Assembly: GCF_030295385.1 (NCBI RefSeq) | Contig: NZ_AP027079.1 | Coordinates: forward strand, 1,178,001-1,242,000 | DNA: 64,000 bases | Reading direction: 5' to 3' | Origin: Geothrix oryzae | GTDB taxonomy: Bacteria > Acidobacteriota > Holophagae > Holophagales > Holophagaceae | Shown here: positions 43,321 to 53,984 of the stretch, in pieces | Layout: the number at the start of each line of letters is the position of its first letter | Numbering within the stretch: position 1 is the stretch's first letter | Notes under the pieces: model-generated | The model's database searches: none | Told to the model about the DNA's origin: nothing | The model's input: only the letters and a program-made list of their open reading frames with translations | Position numbers and translations under genes: made by a program

Positions 43321-43506
43321 CTACTTCTTGTCCTTGTCGGAGGTGACATCTTCCTTCACGGAATCCGTCAGCTCCTTGCTGGCCTTCTTGAACTCCTGGA
43401 TGCCCTTGCCGAGGCTCTTGCCCAGTTCCGGCAGGCGGGAGGGGCCGAAGAAGATCAGCAGGGCGATGCCGATCAGCAGGATTTCCATCATTCCGAGGTT
43501 GCCCAT
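43321..43506 (-). CDS. tatA: Twin-arginine translocase subunit TatA/E
   Basis: The 61-residue protein has the single N-terminal helix (MMEILLIGIALLIFFGPSRL), the conserved F-G-P-x-x-L-P-x-L-G hinge, an amphipathic helix (KSLGKGIQEFKKASKELTD) and a charged tail. TatA oligomerises to form the Tat pore. It starts after CGGAGCGCACCC. It is followed by tatC on the same strand. Confidence 0.94.
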   Translation of the reverse strand: MGNLGMMEILLIGIALLIFFGPSRLPELGKSLGKGIQEFKKASKELTDSVKEDVTSDKDKK

Positions 43507-43535
43507 GGGTGCGCTCCGAGTCGGGTGGTGCGGTG

Positions 43536-43883
43536 TCAGGGTTTCAGATCGGCCAGCGATACATCGCCGGGAAGATCGAGTTCCATTCTAAGCAGAGCCT
43601 GCCCGTGGGTCTTGCCCTGAGCATCGGTTTTCACGCTTTCGCTGCCGCCGCCGCCGAGCGAGTCGTGCAGGATGAAGTTGATGGCCTTGAGGTTAGGCAC
43701 CTCGAAGCGTTCAATACTGCCTTTACATATGATTGAAAAGTGATGTTTGACGCGCTCCGCCGTGAGCTCCCGCTGGAGGAGCCGGTAGCCGGCCTCCGTG
43801 TAGGCAATGACGCCCACATTGGAGCCGTCGCCCTTATCGCCGCTGCGGGCATGGGCGATGTCTTCGAGTCGGATGCGGGTCAT
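43536..43883 (-). CDS. AtuA-like ferredoxin-fold domain protein (stand-alone C-terminal AtuA domain)
   Basis: The 115-residue protein matches the C-terminal domain of AtuA (acyclic terpene utilisation) proteins: IRLEDIAHARSGDKGDGSNV, NLKAINFILHDSLGGGGSES and TDAQGKTHGQALLRMEL. In other bacteria this domain exists as a small separate subunit beside a large AtuA-type protein in acyl-CoA or terpenoid catabolism clusters. Here the large partner is not adjacent: the upstream gene is UDP-glucose dehydrogenase, joined by an ATGA overlap, and tatA follows. The ATG is preceded by GGAGGGGAA. Function is unproven. Confidence 0.82.
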   Translation of the reverse strand: MTRIRLEDIAHARSGDKGDGSNVGVIAYTEAGYRLLQRELTAERVKHHFSIICKGSIERFEVPNLKAINFILHDSLGGGGSESVKTDAQGKTHGQALLRMELDLPGDVSLADLKP

Positions 43884-45235
43884 TTCCCCTCCACGGCCCG
43901 GCGGCCCAGGGAGTGGTAGGTCCAGCCTTTGGCCTGCATGGCTTCGGGCCGGAACAGGTTGCGGCCATCGAAGATGCGGCGGGCCTTCAGGGCCTTGGCC
44001 ACCGCCTCTAGGTCGGCCTCGCGGTATTCGGACCATTCCGTGGCGATGAGCAGGGCGTCGGCGCCTTCGCAGGCGGCCAGCGGCGATTCCGCGTAGCGCA
44101 CCTTGTCGCCGATCTTCGCCTTCACGGCCTCCATGGCGGCGAAATCATGCACCACCACTTCGGCGCCCAGGTTCACCAGGCCATCGATGAGCTCCAGGGC
44201 CATGCTTTCGCGGATGTCGTCCGTGTTGGCCTTGAAGGCCAGGCCCCAGAGGGCGAAGCGCCGGTCTTTCAGCGGGGCGGGGACGCCGGCCTGCACGCCG
44301 AAGTGCGCCTTCACCTTCTTCAGGAGCACCTGCTTCTGGTGGCGGTTCGCTTCCACGGTGGCGGCCAGGGTCATGAGGGGGTGGCCCTGCTCGCGGCCCA
44401 CCTTGAGCAGCGCCTGCAGATCCTTGGGGAAGCAGGAACCGCCGAAGCCGGGGCCGGGGTTGAGGAAGGCGGGACCGATGCGGTGGTCGGCGCCGATGGC
44501 CGTCTTCACATGATCCACATCCGCGCCCACGCACTCCGCCAGGTTGGCGATCTCGTTGATGAAGCTGATGCGCAGGGCCAGCATGGCGTTGGCGGCGTAC
44601 TTCGTGAGTTCGGCACTGGGCGGATCCATGCGGAACCACTTGCCGCCGCTGCGGTCCAGGAAGGACTGGTAGAGTCCCTTCATCACGGCCTCGGCGTGAT
44701 CCGAGCGGCAACCCACCACCACGCGGTCGGGCTCCAGGAAGTCGCCGATGGCCGAGCCTTCCCGCAGGAACTCGGGGTTGCTCACCACCTCGAAGGCGCG
44801 GTCGGTATGGGCGGCGATCTCGGCATGGACGCGGGCGGCGGTGCCCACGGGCACGGTGCTCTTGTCGACCACGATCAGCGGCTTGGCGTCCTTGGCACGG
44901 AGGGCCATGGCATCGCCGATCTGGCCCGCCACGGCCAGCACATACTTCATGTCGGCGCTGCCATCTTCGCTCTGGGGGGTGCCCACACAGATGAAGGCCG
45001 CGTCCGCATCCGCGATGCCGGCCTTGAGGTCCGTGGTGAAGCGCAGGGCGCCGGAGGCCAGGTGCCTGGCGAGGAGCTCGTCCAGGCCCGGCTCGAAGAT
45101 GGGCGATTCGCCTCGGGAGAGGGTGGCCACCTTGGCCGCGTCCACATCCACCCCGAGAATGCGGTGCCCCGCTTCGGCGAAGCAGGCCGCCGCCACCAGC
45201 CCCACATATCCCGACCCGATGACCAGCACCTGCAT
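43880..45235 (-). CDS. ugd: UDP-glucose 6-dehydrogenase
   Basis: The 451-residue protein is a UDP-glucose/GDP-mannose dehydrogenase family enzyme: NAD loop VLVIGSGYVGLVAAACFAEA, VDKSTVPVGTA, SNPEFLREGSAIGDFLEPD, ELTKYAANAMLALRISFINE and the catalytic Cys in GPGFGGSCFPKDL. It oxidises UDP-glucose twice to UDP-glucuronate for polysaccharide or LPS sugars. The start follows GAGGACATC. Its stop overlaps the AtuA-like start (ATGA). It is divergent from tolQ across 57 bp. Confidence 0.95.
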   Translation of the reverse strand: MQVLVIGSGYVGLVAAACFAEAGHRILGVDVDAAKVATLSRGESPIFEPGLDELLARHLASGALRFTTDLKAGIADADAAFICVGTPQSEDGSADMKYVLAVAGQIGDAMALRAKDAKPLIVVDKSTVPVGTAARVHAEIAAHTDRAFEVVSNPEFLREGSAIGDFLEPDRVVVGCRSDHAEAVMKGLYQSFLDRSGGKWFRMDPPSAELTKYAANAMLALRISFINEIANLAECVGADVDHVKTAIGADHRIGPAFLNPGPGFGGSCFPKDLQALLKVGREQGHPLMTLAATVEANRHQKQVLLKKVKAHFGVQAGVPAPLKDRRFALWGLAFKANTDDIRESMALELIDGLVNLGAEVVVHDFAAMEAVKAKIGDKVRYAESPLAACEGADALLIATEWSEYREADLEAVAKALKARRIFDGRNLFRPEAMQAKGWTYHSLGRRAVEGK

Positions 45236-45292
45236 GATGTCCTCGCGCAAAGCATCCAGTGTAGCTTGCTATCATTCGGGGGAGGAGACAGC

Positions 45293-45984
<692 letters not shown>

Positions 45985-45988
<4 letters not shown>

Positions 45989-46803
45989 GAGGCCACCGGC
46001 TTCCGCTCTCCCTGGATTGGGAGGACTGGTTCCAGCTCTGCTGCCCGCCCTACGACCAGCCCGAGGCCCTGGACCGCTTCGAATGCCGGCTGCCGCTGGC
46101 CACGGAACGGTCGCTGGCCTTCTGCGCGGAGCTGGGCGCCACGGCCACCTGGTTCTGCCTGGGGGACCAGGCCGCACGCCATCCCGGCCTGCTGCGGCGC
46201 ATCGTGGCGGAGGGCCATGCCATCGGCCTGCACGGACTCACCCATCGGCGCGCGTTCGAGATGAGCCGCACCGAGTGGCGGGCCTCGGCGCGCGACGGCC
46301 GGGCTCTGCTGGAGGACCTGTCGGGTCAACCGGTGGTGGGCTACCGCGCTCCGGAGTGGAGCCTGCGGGGGGTGGCCGCGGACTGGTGGCAGGATCTTCC
46401 GGAGCTAGGTTTCCGGTACGACTCCAGCCGCGTGCCGCTCTCGGTCATCGGAAATCCGGCCTGGCCCCGGCGTCCCCACCGCCTTCCCAACGGGGTGTGG
46501 GAGCTGCCGCCTCCCGTGCTCTGGTCGGGGCCACCCCGGTCGCCGCTCTGGGGCTGGGGGCCGCGGGTGCTGCCCTTCAGCCTCGTGCGCCGGGCTCTGG
46601 AGACTCTGGCCGCCGAGGATGCGGGCACGCCCCTGGTGCTGCACCCCTGGGAGCTGGACGAGGGCCAGCCGGACCTGCCCGGCGCCTCGTTCGGCCACCG
46701 GTTCGCGCACAGCGCCGGTCTGCGGGGTCACGCGGGGCATCTGCGGGACCTGTTCGCGGGGTTCCGCCTCACGACCCTCGAAGCCTGGGTGGAGGCCCGA
46801 TGA
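45985..46803 (+). CDS. Polysaccharide deacetylase (NodB/DUF3473-like), apparent CTG start
   Basis: The frame opens after a stop at 45940-45942 and contains the full deacetylase fold from LPLSLDWEDWFQ onward: metal-binding Asp in SLDWED, HGLTH (H-x3-H), GYRAPEWSL and a C-terminal VLHPWELDEGQPD typical of the DUF3473 branch. No ATG, GTG or TTG lies between the stop and this N-terminal motif. The codon in position is CTG at 45985, in a CTGA overlap with the tolQ stop. A GTG at 46204 would delete the first metal motif. I therefore call 272 residues from CTG. The enzyme should remove N-acetyl groups from a polysaccharide, perhaps an exopolysaccharide. No secretion signal is seen. Confidence 0.82.
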
Positions 46804-47522
46804 AGGACGCGCCGATCATCCTCCTCGCGCCCTCCGAAGACAAAGCCCCCGGCGGAACCCCGGCACGCCTCGCGGAGACGCCCGCCCAGCGTTGGGTGCG
46901 GGAGCGGCTGGTGGCGTTGGCGAAAAAGAACGATCCCGAGGTCCTGAGGAAGGTCTTCGATGTCAAGGAGCTCGCCCTGGCCAAGGCCCGCGCGGAGGCC
47001 CTGGCGCTGGGAGGCGTCGTTCCCGTGCTGCCGGCGCTGGCGCGCTATACGGGGGTCGCCTTCCAGGCTCTCGACGCGGCCACCCTGCCGCCGGAGACCT
47101 GGGCTCAGGTGTTCGTCCTGTCCAACCTGCGGGGCCTGGTGCGCGGCGACGAGCCCGTGCCGCCCTACAAGCTCAAGGCCGGCGCCATTCCCGGCCTGAG
47201 GGCCCACTGGCGGGAGGCCCTCCCGGCCCAGCTGGCGGCGATTCCCGCCGGGCCCCTGTGGGAGTTGCTGCCCGGCGATGGGGCCGACCTGCTCAAAAGC
47301 TGGGTGCGGCCCCGGCACACCGTGGAGATCTTCGATGCCCGCGGCAGGGCCATCAGCCACTTCTCGAAGAAGTACCGGGGTCTGGTGGCGCGATGGATCC
47401 TCGCGCACCGGCAGGGCGACCCGCGCAAGGTGCTGAAGGGAAGAATTTCCGGCTGCCAGTGGGCCGGGGCGGACGAGAACGACCGGGGCGGCCTGGCCCT
47501 CCGGCTGCTGGTGGAATCATGA
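46800..47522 (+). CDS. yaaA: YaaA-family peroxide stress protein (DUF328)
   Basis: The 240-residue protein starts in the ATGA that ends the deacetylase. YaaA/DUF328 landmarks are ILLAPSEDKAPGG, AIQRYTGV-like ALARYTGVAFQALD, VLSNLRGLVRGDEPVPPYKL-type segment and the C-terminal HFSKKYRGLVARWILAHR. In E. coli YaaA lowers free iron during hydrogen peroxide stress and binds DNA. The position between a deacetylase and a DUF309 gene is unusual and does not explain its job. Confidence 0.9.
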   Translation: MKDAPIILLAPSEDKAPGGTPARLAETPAQRWVRERLVALAKKNDPEVLRKVFDVKELALAKARAEALALGGVVPVLPALARYTGVAFQALDAATLPPETWAQVFVLSNLRGLVRGDEPVPPYKLKAGAIPGLRAHWREALPAQLAAIPAGPLWELLPGDGADLLKSWVRPRHTVEIFDARGRAISHFSKKYRGLVARWILAHRQGDPRKVLKGRISGCQWAGADENDRGGLALRLLVES

Positions 47523-48307
47523 GCGACGCCTGCAATCAGACCCCCTTCTGGCAGCGCCAGCCGCGACTGCCCCTGGAGATCCACCGGTTCCTTCAGGACC
47601 GCCTGGAGGCGGCGCTGCACGATCCGGAGGCCCGCCAGGCGCTGGTCTGGCCGGTCATCCTCGGGGCCCCGGGGCTGCGGAAGCTCCACCCTGCGGGCGT
47701 TCCGGAAGGGGAGCTGCTGCTCCATGCCGCCCGGATGCTCGGCGCCCTGGGCCACCACGATCCGCTGGCGGCCTGGGAGGCCCACCGCCGGACCTGGCCG
47801 GACACGGCGGAAGGTGGCCCCGAGGGATGGCGCCCGGCCGCGACCTGGGGGGCCTGGGGTCCCCTGGTGAGCCTGCGCTGCGGCTGGCAGCTGGCGGCCC
47901 TCACGCCGCTGCCCCTGGGTGAACGCTACCCGCTGGCCTGTGGCGTCTCCCTCTTCAACCATGGGCTCTACCACGAGTGCCACGATGCCCTGGAACCCCT
48001 GTGGACCGCGGCGGAGGGCGACTTGAAGGACCAGCTCCAGGGGCTCATCCTCCTGGCGGGGGGCTACCACCATCTCCAGCTCCAGAACGCGAGCGGCCTG
48101 GCGGCCCTGTGGGAAGAGGCCCTGGGCCGGCTGGAGGCCTGCGGAGGCCGCGTTGTCACGCCCTGGGGCGAGGTGCGGGCCGAGGCGGCGCTGGACCTGA
48201 CGGCCCGGCGGCTGGACCATGGAAAGCGCATGATGGACGATGCGGACGAGGATGCGCTCTTCGGACCCCTGTGGGCCCTGGACCGCCCCACCTGGGAGCT
48301 GGCATGA
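47519..48307 (+). CDS. DUF309 domain protein
   Basis: The 262-residue protein starts in the ATGA that ends yaaA. The C-terminal part has the DUF309 motif LFNHGLYHECHDALEPLW followed by LKDQLQGLILLAGGYHHLQL, with His and Glu residues that suggest a metal site. The N-terminal 100 residues are an extension I do not recognise. DUF309 proteins have no firm function; some are linked to riboflavin or RNA metabolism by neighbourhood. Here it is coupled to nadB by another ATGA. Confidence 0.85.
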   Translation: MSDACNQTPFWQRQPRLPLEIHRFLQDRLEAALHDPEARQALVWPVILGAPGLRKLHPAGVPEGELLLHAARMLGALGHHDPLAAWEAHRRTWPDTAEGGPEGWRPAATWGAWGPLVSLRCGWQLAALTPLPLGERYPLACGVSLFNHGLYHECHDALEPLWTAAEGDLKDQLQGLILLAGGYHHLQLQNASGLAALWEEALGRLEACGGRVVTPWGEVRAEAALDLTARRLDHGKRMMDDADEDALFGPLWALDRPTWELA

Positions 48308-49878
48308 GCAAAGCGGCCGATCTGCTGGTCCTGGGCGCGGGCATCGCCGGCTGTTCGGCCGCCCTGCGCGCGGCGGATCTGGGCGTCTCCGTGGTGCTGG
48401 TGGCCAAGGATGAGCTGGGTGGCAGCAACACCTCCTGGGCCCAGGGCGGCATCATCGGACTGGCGCCGCCCGAGGAGGGGGATTCCGCGGACCTGCTGGC
48501 CGCCGACATCGAAGCTGCCGGGGCGGGCCTGTGCCGGCCCGAGGCGGTGCGGCTGCTGGCGGAAGAAGGTCCGAAGCTCTGCCGCGCCTTTCTGTGGGAG
48601 CGGCTGGGCGTGCCCTTCGACCTGGGGGCGAACGGGACTCCTGATCCCACCGCCGAGGCCGCCCACAGCGCGCGGCGTATCTACCACGCCAAGGACGCCA
48701 CCGGGCTGGCGATCCAGACTGCCCTCAGTGAGGCCGTCCGGAAGCATCCGAACATCCAGGTGCGGGAGCATCTCTGCCTGGTGGATCTCATCACCAGCCC
48801 CCACCACTGCGTCAGCCCCGTGCGGGTGTACGAGCCCATCCGCGTCCACGGCGCCTACCTGTTCGACCCGGCCACGGGGGAAGTGGAAGGGGCCCTGGCC
48901 CGGCGGACCCTGCTCGCCACCGGCGGCCTCGGGTACCTCTATCTGCACACCACCAATCCTCCGGGCGCCACAGGCGACGGGCTCGCCGCGGCCTACCGGG
49001 CCAGCGCCCGCATCGTGAACTGCGAATACCTCCAGTTCCACCCCACGACCCTCTATGTGCCCGGCAAGCCCCGCACCCTGCTGACCGAGGCCCTGCGCGG
49101 CGAAGGCGCGCGGCTGGTGAACCGCAAGGGTGAGCGGTTCATGACGAAGTACGCTCCCGAGCAGCTGGAGCTGGCCCCCCGCGATGTGGTGAGCCGGGCC
49201 ATCTTCCAGGAGATGGCGGCCAGCGGAGAGCCCTGCGCCTTCCTGGACCTGGCCCCCCTGGCGGCGAGGCTGGACCTCGACGAGCACTTCCCCACGGTGA
49301 TGGCGGCCTGCCGCGCCGAAGGTATCGATCCGCACCGCCAGCCCATTCCCGTGGTGCCGGCGGCGCACTACTTCTGCGGAGGCGTGCTGGTGGATCTGGA
49401 TGGCCGCACCAGCCTGCCGGGCCTCTTCGCGGCCGGAGAGGTGGCTTGCACGGGGCTTCACGGCGCCAATCGCCTGGCCTCCACCAGCCTGCTCGAAGGC
49501 CTGGTCTGGGGATTCCGGGGTGCCGAGGCGGCCGCCCGCGAACTGGCCGGGGCCTTGGAGCCGGATCCCGGGGACCTCGCCGCTTGGCGCACGCCGGAGA
49601 CCTCCAAGGAGATGGATCCGCTCCTCATCGACCAGGACTGGGGGCTGATCCGCAGCACCCTGTGGAACTACGCCGGCATCGTCCGCACCAAGGCCCGGCT
49701 GGAGCGGGCCAAGGCGGACCTGCACTATCTGGCCCACCGGATGGAGCGCTTCTATCACGAGTCCACCCTCAGCCGGGAACTGCTGGAGCTGCGGAGCGGC
49801 ATCCTCTGTGCCCGCCTCATCCTCAACGCGGCCCTGCAGAACCCTGAAAGCCGGGGCTGCCACTACCGGGTTGATTGA
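48304..49878 (+). CDS. nadB: L-aspartate oxidase NadB
   Basis: The 524-residue flavoprotein starts in the ATGA that ends the DUF309 gene. NadB landmarks are LVLGAGIAGCSAALRAADLG, GSNTSWAQGGI, ARRIYHAKDATGLAI, the substrate-site EYLQFHPTTLY, TEALRGEGARLVN, AAHYFCGGVLVDLDGRTSL and GANRLASTSLLEGLVWG. It oxidises aspartate to iminoaspartate, the first step of de novo NAD synthesis. nadA and nadC are not adjacent. It is the last gene of the tolQ-deacetylase-yaaA-DUF309-nadB run; 51 bp separate it from sdaA. Confidence 0.94.
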   Translation: MSKAADLLVLGAGIAGCSAALRAADLGVSVVLVAKDELGGSNTSWAQGGIIGLAPPEEGDSADLLAADIEAAGAGLCRPEAVRLLAEEGPKLCRAFLWERLGVPFDLGANGTPDPTAEAAHSARRIYHAKDATGLAIQTALSEAVRKHPNIQVREHLCLVDLITSPHHCVSPVRVYEPIRVHGAYLFDPATGEVEGALARRTLLATGGLGYLYLHTTNPPGATGDGLAAAYRASARIVNCEYLQFHPTTLYVPGKPRTLLTEALRGEGARLVNRKGERFMTKYAPEQLELAPRDVVSRAIFQEMAASGEPCAFLDLAPLAARLDLDEHFPTVMAACRAEGIDPHRQPIPVVPAAHYFCGGVLVDLDGRTSLPGLFAAGEVACTGLHGANRLASTSLLEGLVWGFRGAEAAARELAGALEPDPGDLAAWRTPETSKEMDPLLIDQDWGLIRSTLWNYAGIVRTKARLERAKADLHYLAHRMERFYHESTLSRELLELRSGILCARLILNAALQNPESRGCHYRVD

Positions 49879-49929
49879 CCCGGTGGCTGGCTCAGGCCAA
49901 TTGATTGCATGATCGGGGACAATGAGGGC

Positions 49930-51329
<1,400 letters not shown>

Positions 51330-51330
<1 letters not shown>

Positions 51331-52079
51331 TGCGCCGATCCGCTGCCCTGCTGTTCACCGTTCCCGCCCTGCTCTCGGGCCAGACCGCGGCAATGGACGG
51401 AGGCCGGCTGGAGCCCGCCTGGTTCGGGCCCGGGGTGACTTTCCAGTCCACGAAGGCGCTCGGGTTCCAGTGGCTGAAACCGGGGCTCGACCTCCGCCAG
51501 CGGTCCATCCGGCTCAAGGCCTGGGAGCCGGCCGCCTGGGTGCTGGGCAAGCGGGCCCTGAAAGACCAGGCCTTCCTGCAGCGGGTGGAGGATGCCCTCC
51601 CCGGACATCTGGAGAAGGGGCTCCGGCGCGGCCTGAAGGGGAGCCTTCCCGTGTCCCAGGCCAGCGGGGACCTCCACCTCGTCGCCCGGGTGGTGGATGC
51701 CGTGGGTCAGGCCGATGACTACATGTCCATGGGGGCAGTCGTCCTCTCCTTCGACCTCAAGCTCGTGGATGGGGATACGGGGGAACTGCTCGGCGCCTTC
51801 CACGACACCTTCGAGGGGACGAACCCCGAGGCCGTTCCCGTCCGGTTTGGGCGCTGGTGCGAGGACCTGGGGCGGACCCTCGGCGGGTTTGCGGCTTCCC
51901 CGGTGGCTCCCTCGGCGGCCCGCCCAGAGGCTCCGAAACCGGTCCAGGCCGCTCCGCCGCCGCCCGCTTTCGATCTGGAGGGGGCCCTGCGCCGCATCGA
52001 AGGGCTCAAGCGCGACGGTCTGCTCAGCGAGGAGGAATACCAGACCCTGAAGAAGAAGGCGGCCGACCGGGCGAAGTGA
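51330..52079 (+). CDS. Exported protein with DUF3313-like body and C-terminal SHOCT domain
   Basis: The 249-residue protein starts one base after the sdaA stop begins to overlap (TGATG) and has a signal peptide (SAALLFTVPALLSGQ). The middle (WLKPGLDLRQRSIRLKAWEP ... DLHLVARVVDAV ... DLKLVDGDTGELLGAFHDTF) resembles the DUF3313 family of outer-membrane-associated proteins. After a Pro/Ala linker, the last 40 residues (IEGLKRDGLLSEEEYQTLKK) are a SHOCT oligomerisation domain. The function is unknown, and its coupling to sdaA may only reflect transcription. Confidence 0.75.
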
Positions 52080-52682
52080 TTACACCGGCCAGGGGCCCGC
52101 GCCCTGCCGCACCAGGATGGGTTCCTCTCCGCATAGGTCCACGATGGTGCTGGGGACCCCCAGCGGCTGCCCACAGTCCACCACCAGGTCGAGGGCGTGG
52201 CCGAGTTCCTCCTCGAGTTCCCAGGCGGTGTTCAGCACGGGCTGATCGGGCAGGGCCGCGCTCGTGGTGATGATCGGCTCGCCGAGCATCGCCACCAGGG
52301 CGCGGCAGAACGGATGGTCGGGAATGCGGAGGCCCACCACCTGCTTGTTCTGGAGGTACCGCGGCACCTCGCGGCTGGCCGGCAGGAGCACCGTATAGGG
52401 ACCGGGCAGCATCTGTTTCAGGATGCGGAATGTGGGCGTCTCGAGGTGGCGCGTATAGCGGCAGAACATCTCCATGTCGGAGCAGAGGATGGACATGGGC
52501 TTCTTGGGATCGCGCCCCTTGAGCAGCTGGATGCGGTCCACGGCCTTCTTGCGCGACACGAGGCAACCCAGGCCGAAGAGGGTGTCCGTGGGGTAGGCGA
52601 TGACGCCGTCGCGCTGCAGCAGCTCGACGATGCGTTCGAGGTGGCGCACCTGGGGGGTCTCGGGGTGCAGGGTGAGGATCAT
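52080..52682 (-). CDS. YrdC/YciO/Sua5-family protein (L-threonylcarbamoyladenylate synthase-like)
   Basis: The 200-residue protein has the YrdC fold: IAYPTDTLFGLGC, KGRDPKKPMSILC, YTVLLPAS, GLRIPDHPFCRAL, TSAALP and the terminal PSTIVDLCGEEPILVRQGAG. TsaC/Sua5 enzymes make threonylcarbamoyl-AMP for t6A37 of tRNA; the KGRDPKKPMS form is closer to YciO, which may have weak activity. Length matches YciO/TsaC, not Sua5. The start overlaps the NUDIX gene stop in ATGA. It abuts the SHOCT gene tail to tail with no spacer. Confidence 0.88.
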   Translation of the reverse strand: MILTLHPETPQVRHLERIVELLQRDGVIAYPTDTLFGLGCLVSRKKAVDRIQLLKGRDPKKPMSILCSDMEMFCRYTRHLETPTFRILKQMLPGPYTVLLPASREVPRYLQNKQVVGLRIPDHPFCRALVAMLGEPIITTSAALPDQPVLNTAWELEEELGHALDLVVDCGQPLGVPSTIVDLCGEEPILVRQGAGPWPV

Positions 52683-53353
52683 GGCGCCCCCAACTGGTCC
52701 CACCGGGCCCGGCCCGCAGAGGGGTGGTCCTGGGGTCGCTGGAAGAACCGTTCCGCCAGGGCCGCGTCCAGGTCCGCGCCAAGGCCGCTGCGCTTGGCCT
52801 GGAGGGCCAGGAGGGCCAGGACCGTCAGGCTGTCGGTGATCTCCCCCGAGAGCACGCGCCGCACGCAGTCCGCAAAGGGTTCGCGGTGGAGCATCAGCTC
52901 CTCGTCGTCCTCCGCGTGATGGCCCGCCGTGGGCGTGAGGCCCGTGGCGAGGAAGAGGAAGGCCTCCTCTTCGGTCGAGGAGTTGCTCGTGTGGAAGAAG
53001 CAGAGGGGCTCCCACACCTGGGCGGCGAGGCCGGCCTCCTCGGCCAGCTCGCGGCGGATGGCTTCGAAGGGGCTCTCGGTCGTGTCGCCGCCCCCTTCGG
53101 GGATCTCCCAGGAATAGGCCTCCAGGGGATAGCGCCACTGACCCACCAGCACCACGCGGTCCGCTTCATCCAGGGCCAGGACGCCGCAGGCGGTGCGGCG
53201 GAATCCGCAGACGGCGTAGCGTCCCTCGGCGCCTTTGCGGTGCCGGAAGCGGTCCTCGCGGATGCGGATCCAGGGCGAGTCATACACGAACCGACGCTCG
53301 AGGACGGTGTAGGGGTCCGGATGTTCGGGCCGGGGCAGGGGTTTCAGGTCCAT
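52679..53353 (-). CDS. NUDIX hydrolase (ADP-ribose pyrophosphatase-like)
   Basis: The 224-residue protein has a complete NUDIX box, G-x5-E-x7-REL-x-EE-x-GL, seen as GGGDTTE then RRELAEEAGL. The N-terminal beta segment (VLERRFVYDSPWIRIREDRF) and WEIPEGG are typical of ADP-ribose pyrophosphatases (NudF/YffH type). Such enzymes hydrolyse ADP-ribose or ADP-sugars with Mg ions. It ends in an ATGA overlap with the YrdC/YciO gene, so the two are cotranslated. It lies downstream of the rpsO terminator. Confidence 0.9.
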   Translation of the reverse strand: MDLKPLPRPEHPDPYTVLERRFVYDSPWIRIREDRFRHRKGAEGRYAVCGFRRTACGVLALDEADRVVLVGQWRYPLEAYSWEIPEGGGDTTESPFEAIRRELAEEAGLAAQVWEPLCFFHTSNSSTEEEAFLFLATGLTPTAGHHAEDDEELMLHREPFADCVRRVLSGEITDSLTVLALLALQAKRSGLGADLDAALAERFFQRPQDHPSAGRARWDQLGAP

Positions 53354-53365
53354 CTTCTGAACATA

Positions 53366-53395
53366 GCAAAACGCCCGCTTGCGCGGGCGTTTTGC
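53366..53395 (-). terminator. Terminator downstream of rpsO
   Basis: A perfect 13-bp inverted repeat (GCAAAACGCCCGC and its complement) with a TTGC loop lies 14 bp past the rpsO stop. The T4 run is inside the stem, a form seen at several other places in this window. Confidence 0.82.
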
Positions 53396-53409
53396 GAAGC
53401 GGTGAAGGC

Positions 53410-53679
53410 CTACCGACGGAGGCCGAGACGCTCGATGAGGGTGGCGTAGCGCTCCTTGCTCTTCTTCTTGAGGTAGTCGAGCAGGCGGCGGCGCTGGCCG
53501 ACCATGATCATGAGGCCGCGGCGGCTGTGGTAGTCCTTGGTGTGGGTCTTGAAGTGCTCGGTCAGGTCGTTGATGCGCTTGGTCAGGATCGCGACCTGGA
53601 CCTCGGGCGAACCCGTATCCGACTCGTGCTGCTTGTAGTCGTCGATGATGATCTTCTTCTGTTCCACATTCAGGGCCAT
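53410..53679 (-). CDS. rpsO: 30S ribosomal protein S15
   Basis: The 89-residue protein has S15 length and motifs: [40 protein letters not shown] and [19 protein letters not shown]15 binds the central domain of 16S rRNA early in 30S assembly. The start follows AAAAGGAGCCACC. In many bacteria rpsO is autoregulated through its leader and followed by pnp; here pnp is not adjacent downstream. Confidence 0.98.
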   Translation of the reverse strand: MALNVEQKKIIIDDYKQHESDTGSPEVQVAILTKRINDLTEHFKTHTKDYHSRRGLMIMVGQRRRLLDYLKKKSKERYATLIERLGLRR

Positions 53680-53812
53680 GGTGGCTCCTTTTCGGGGGAT
53701 CGCCCGTCACCCGAACCCTCAGTCCCGTACCGAAGGTGGGTCGAATCTGGAGGAGGCCAGATGCCTTTTGCTTTTCAACGACCATTTTCTTCCGGCAATA
53801 CCGGCGAAAAAA

Positions 53813-53898
53813 TGGTGCGGATAGAGGGACTCGAACCCCCACGTCTTGTGAACACTAGTACCTGAAACTAGCGCGTCTACCAATTCCGCCATATCCGC
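53813..53898 (-). tRNA. tRNA-Leu (anticodon CAG)
   Basis: The complement folds into a class II tRNA of 86 nt with encoded CCA. Acceptor GCGGATA pairs with TATCCGC, the anticodon stem CTAGT/ACTAG holds loop TTCAGGT, a long variable arm (about 15 nt) follows, and the T-arm is GGGGG-TTCGAGT-CCCTC. Anticodon CAG reads CUG, the main leucine codon in this GC-rich DNA. Confidence 0.95.
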
Positions 53899-53984
53899 TT
53901 GAAAGAACAACCCGGGGCCCGAGGGATCCGGATGTGCCGAACTGCAAGCCTAGCGCGGTTCACCGGCGGAGGCAACAGGCATTC

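Noticed and set aside
46204-46803. Deacetylase gene as a short 200-residue protein from GTG 46204
   Set aside because: This would delete the first metal-binding Asp in SLDWED, which is encoded in the same uninterrupted frame upstream.
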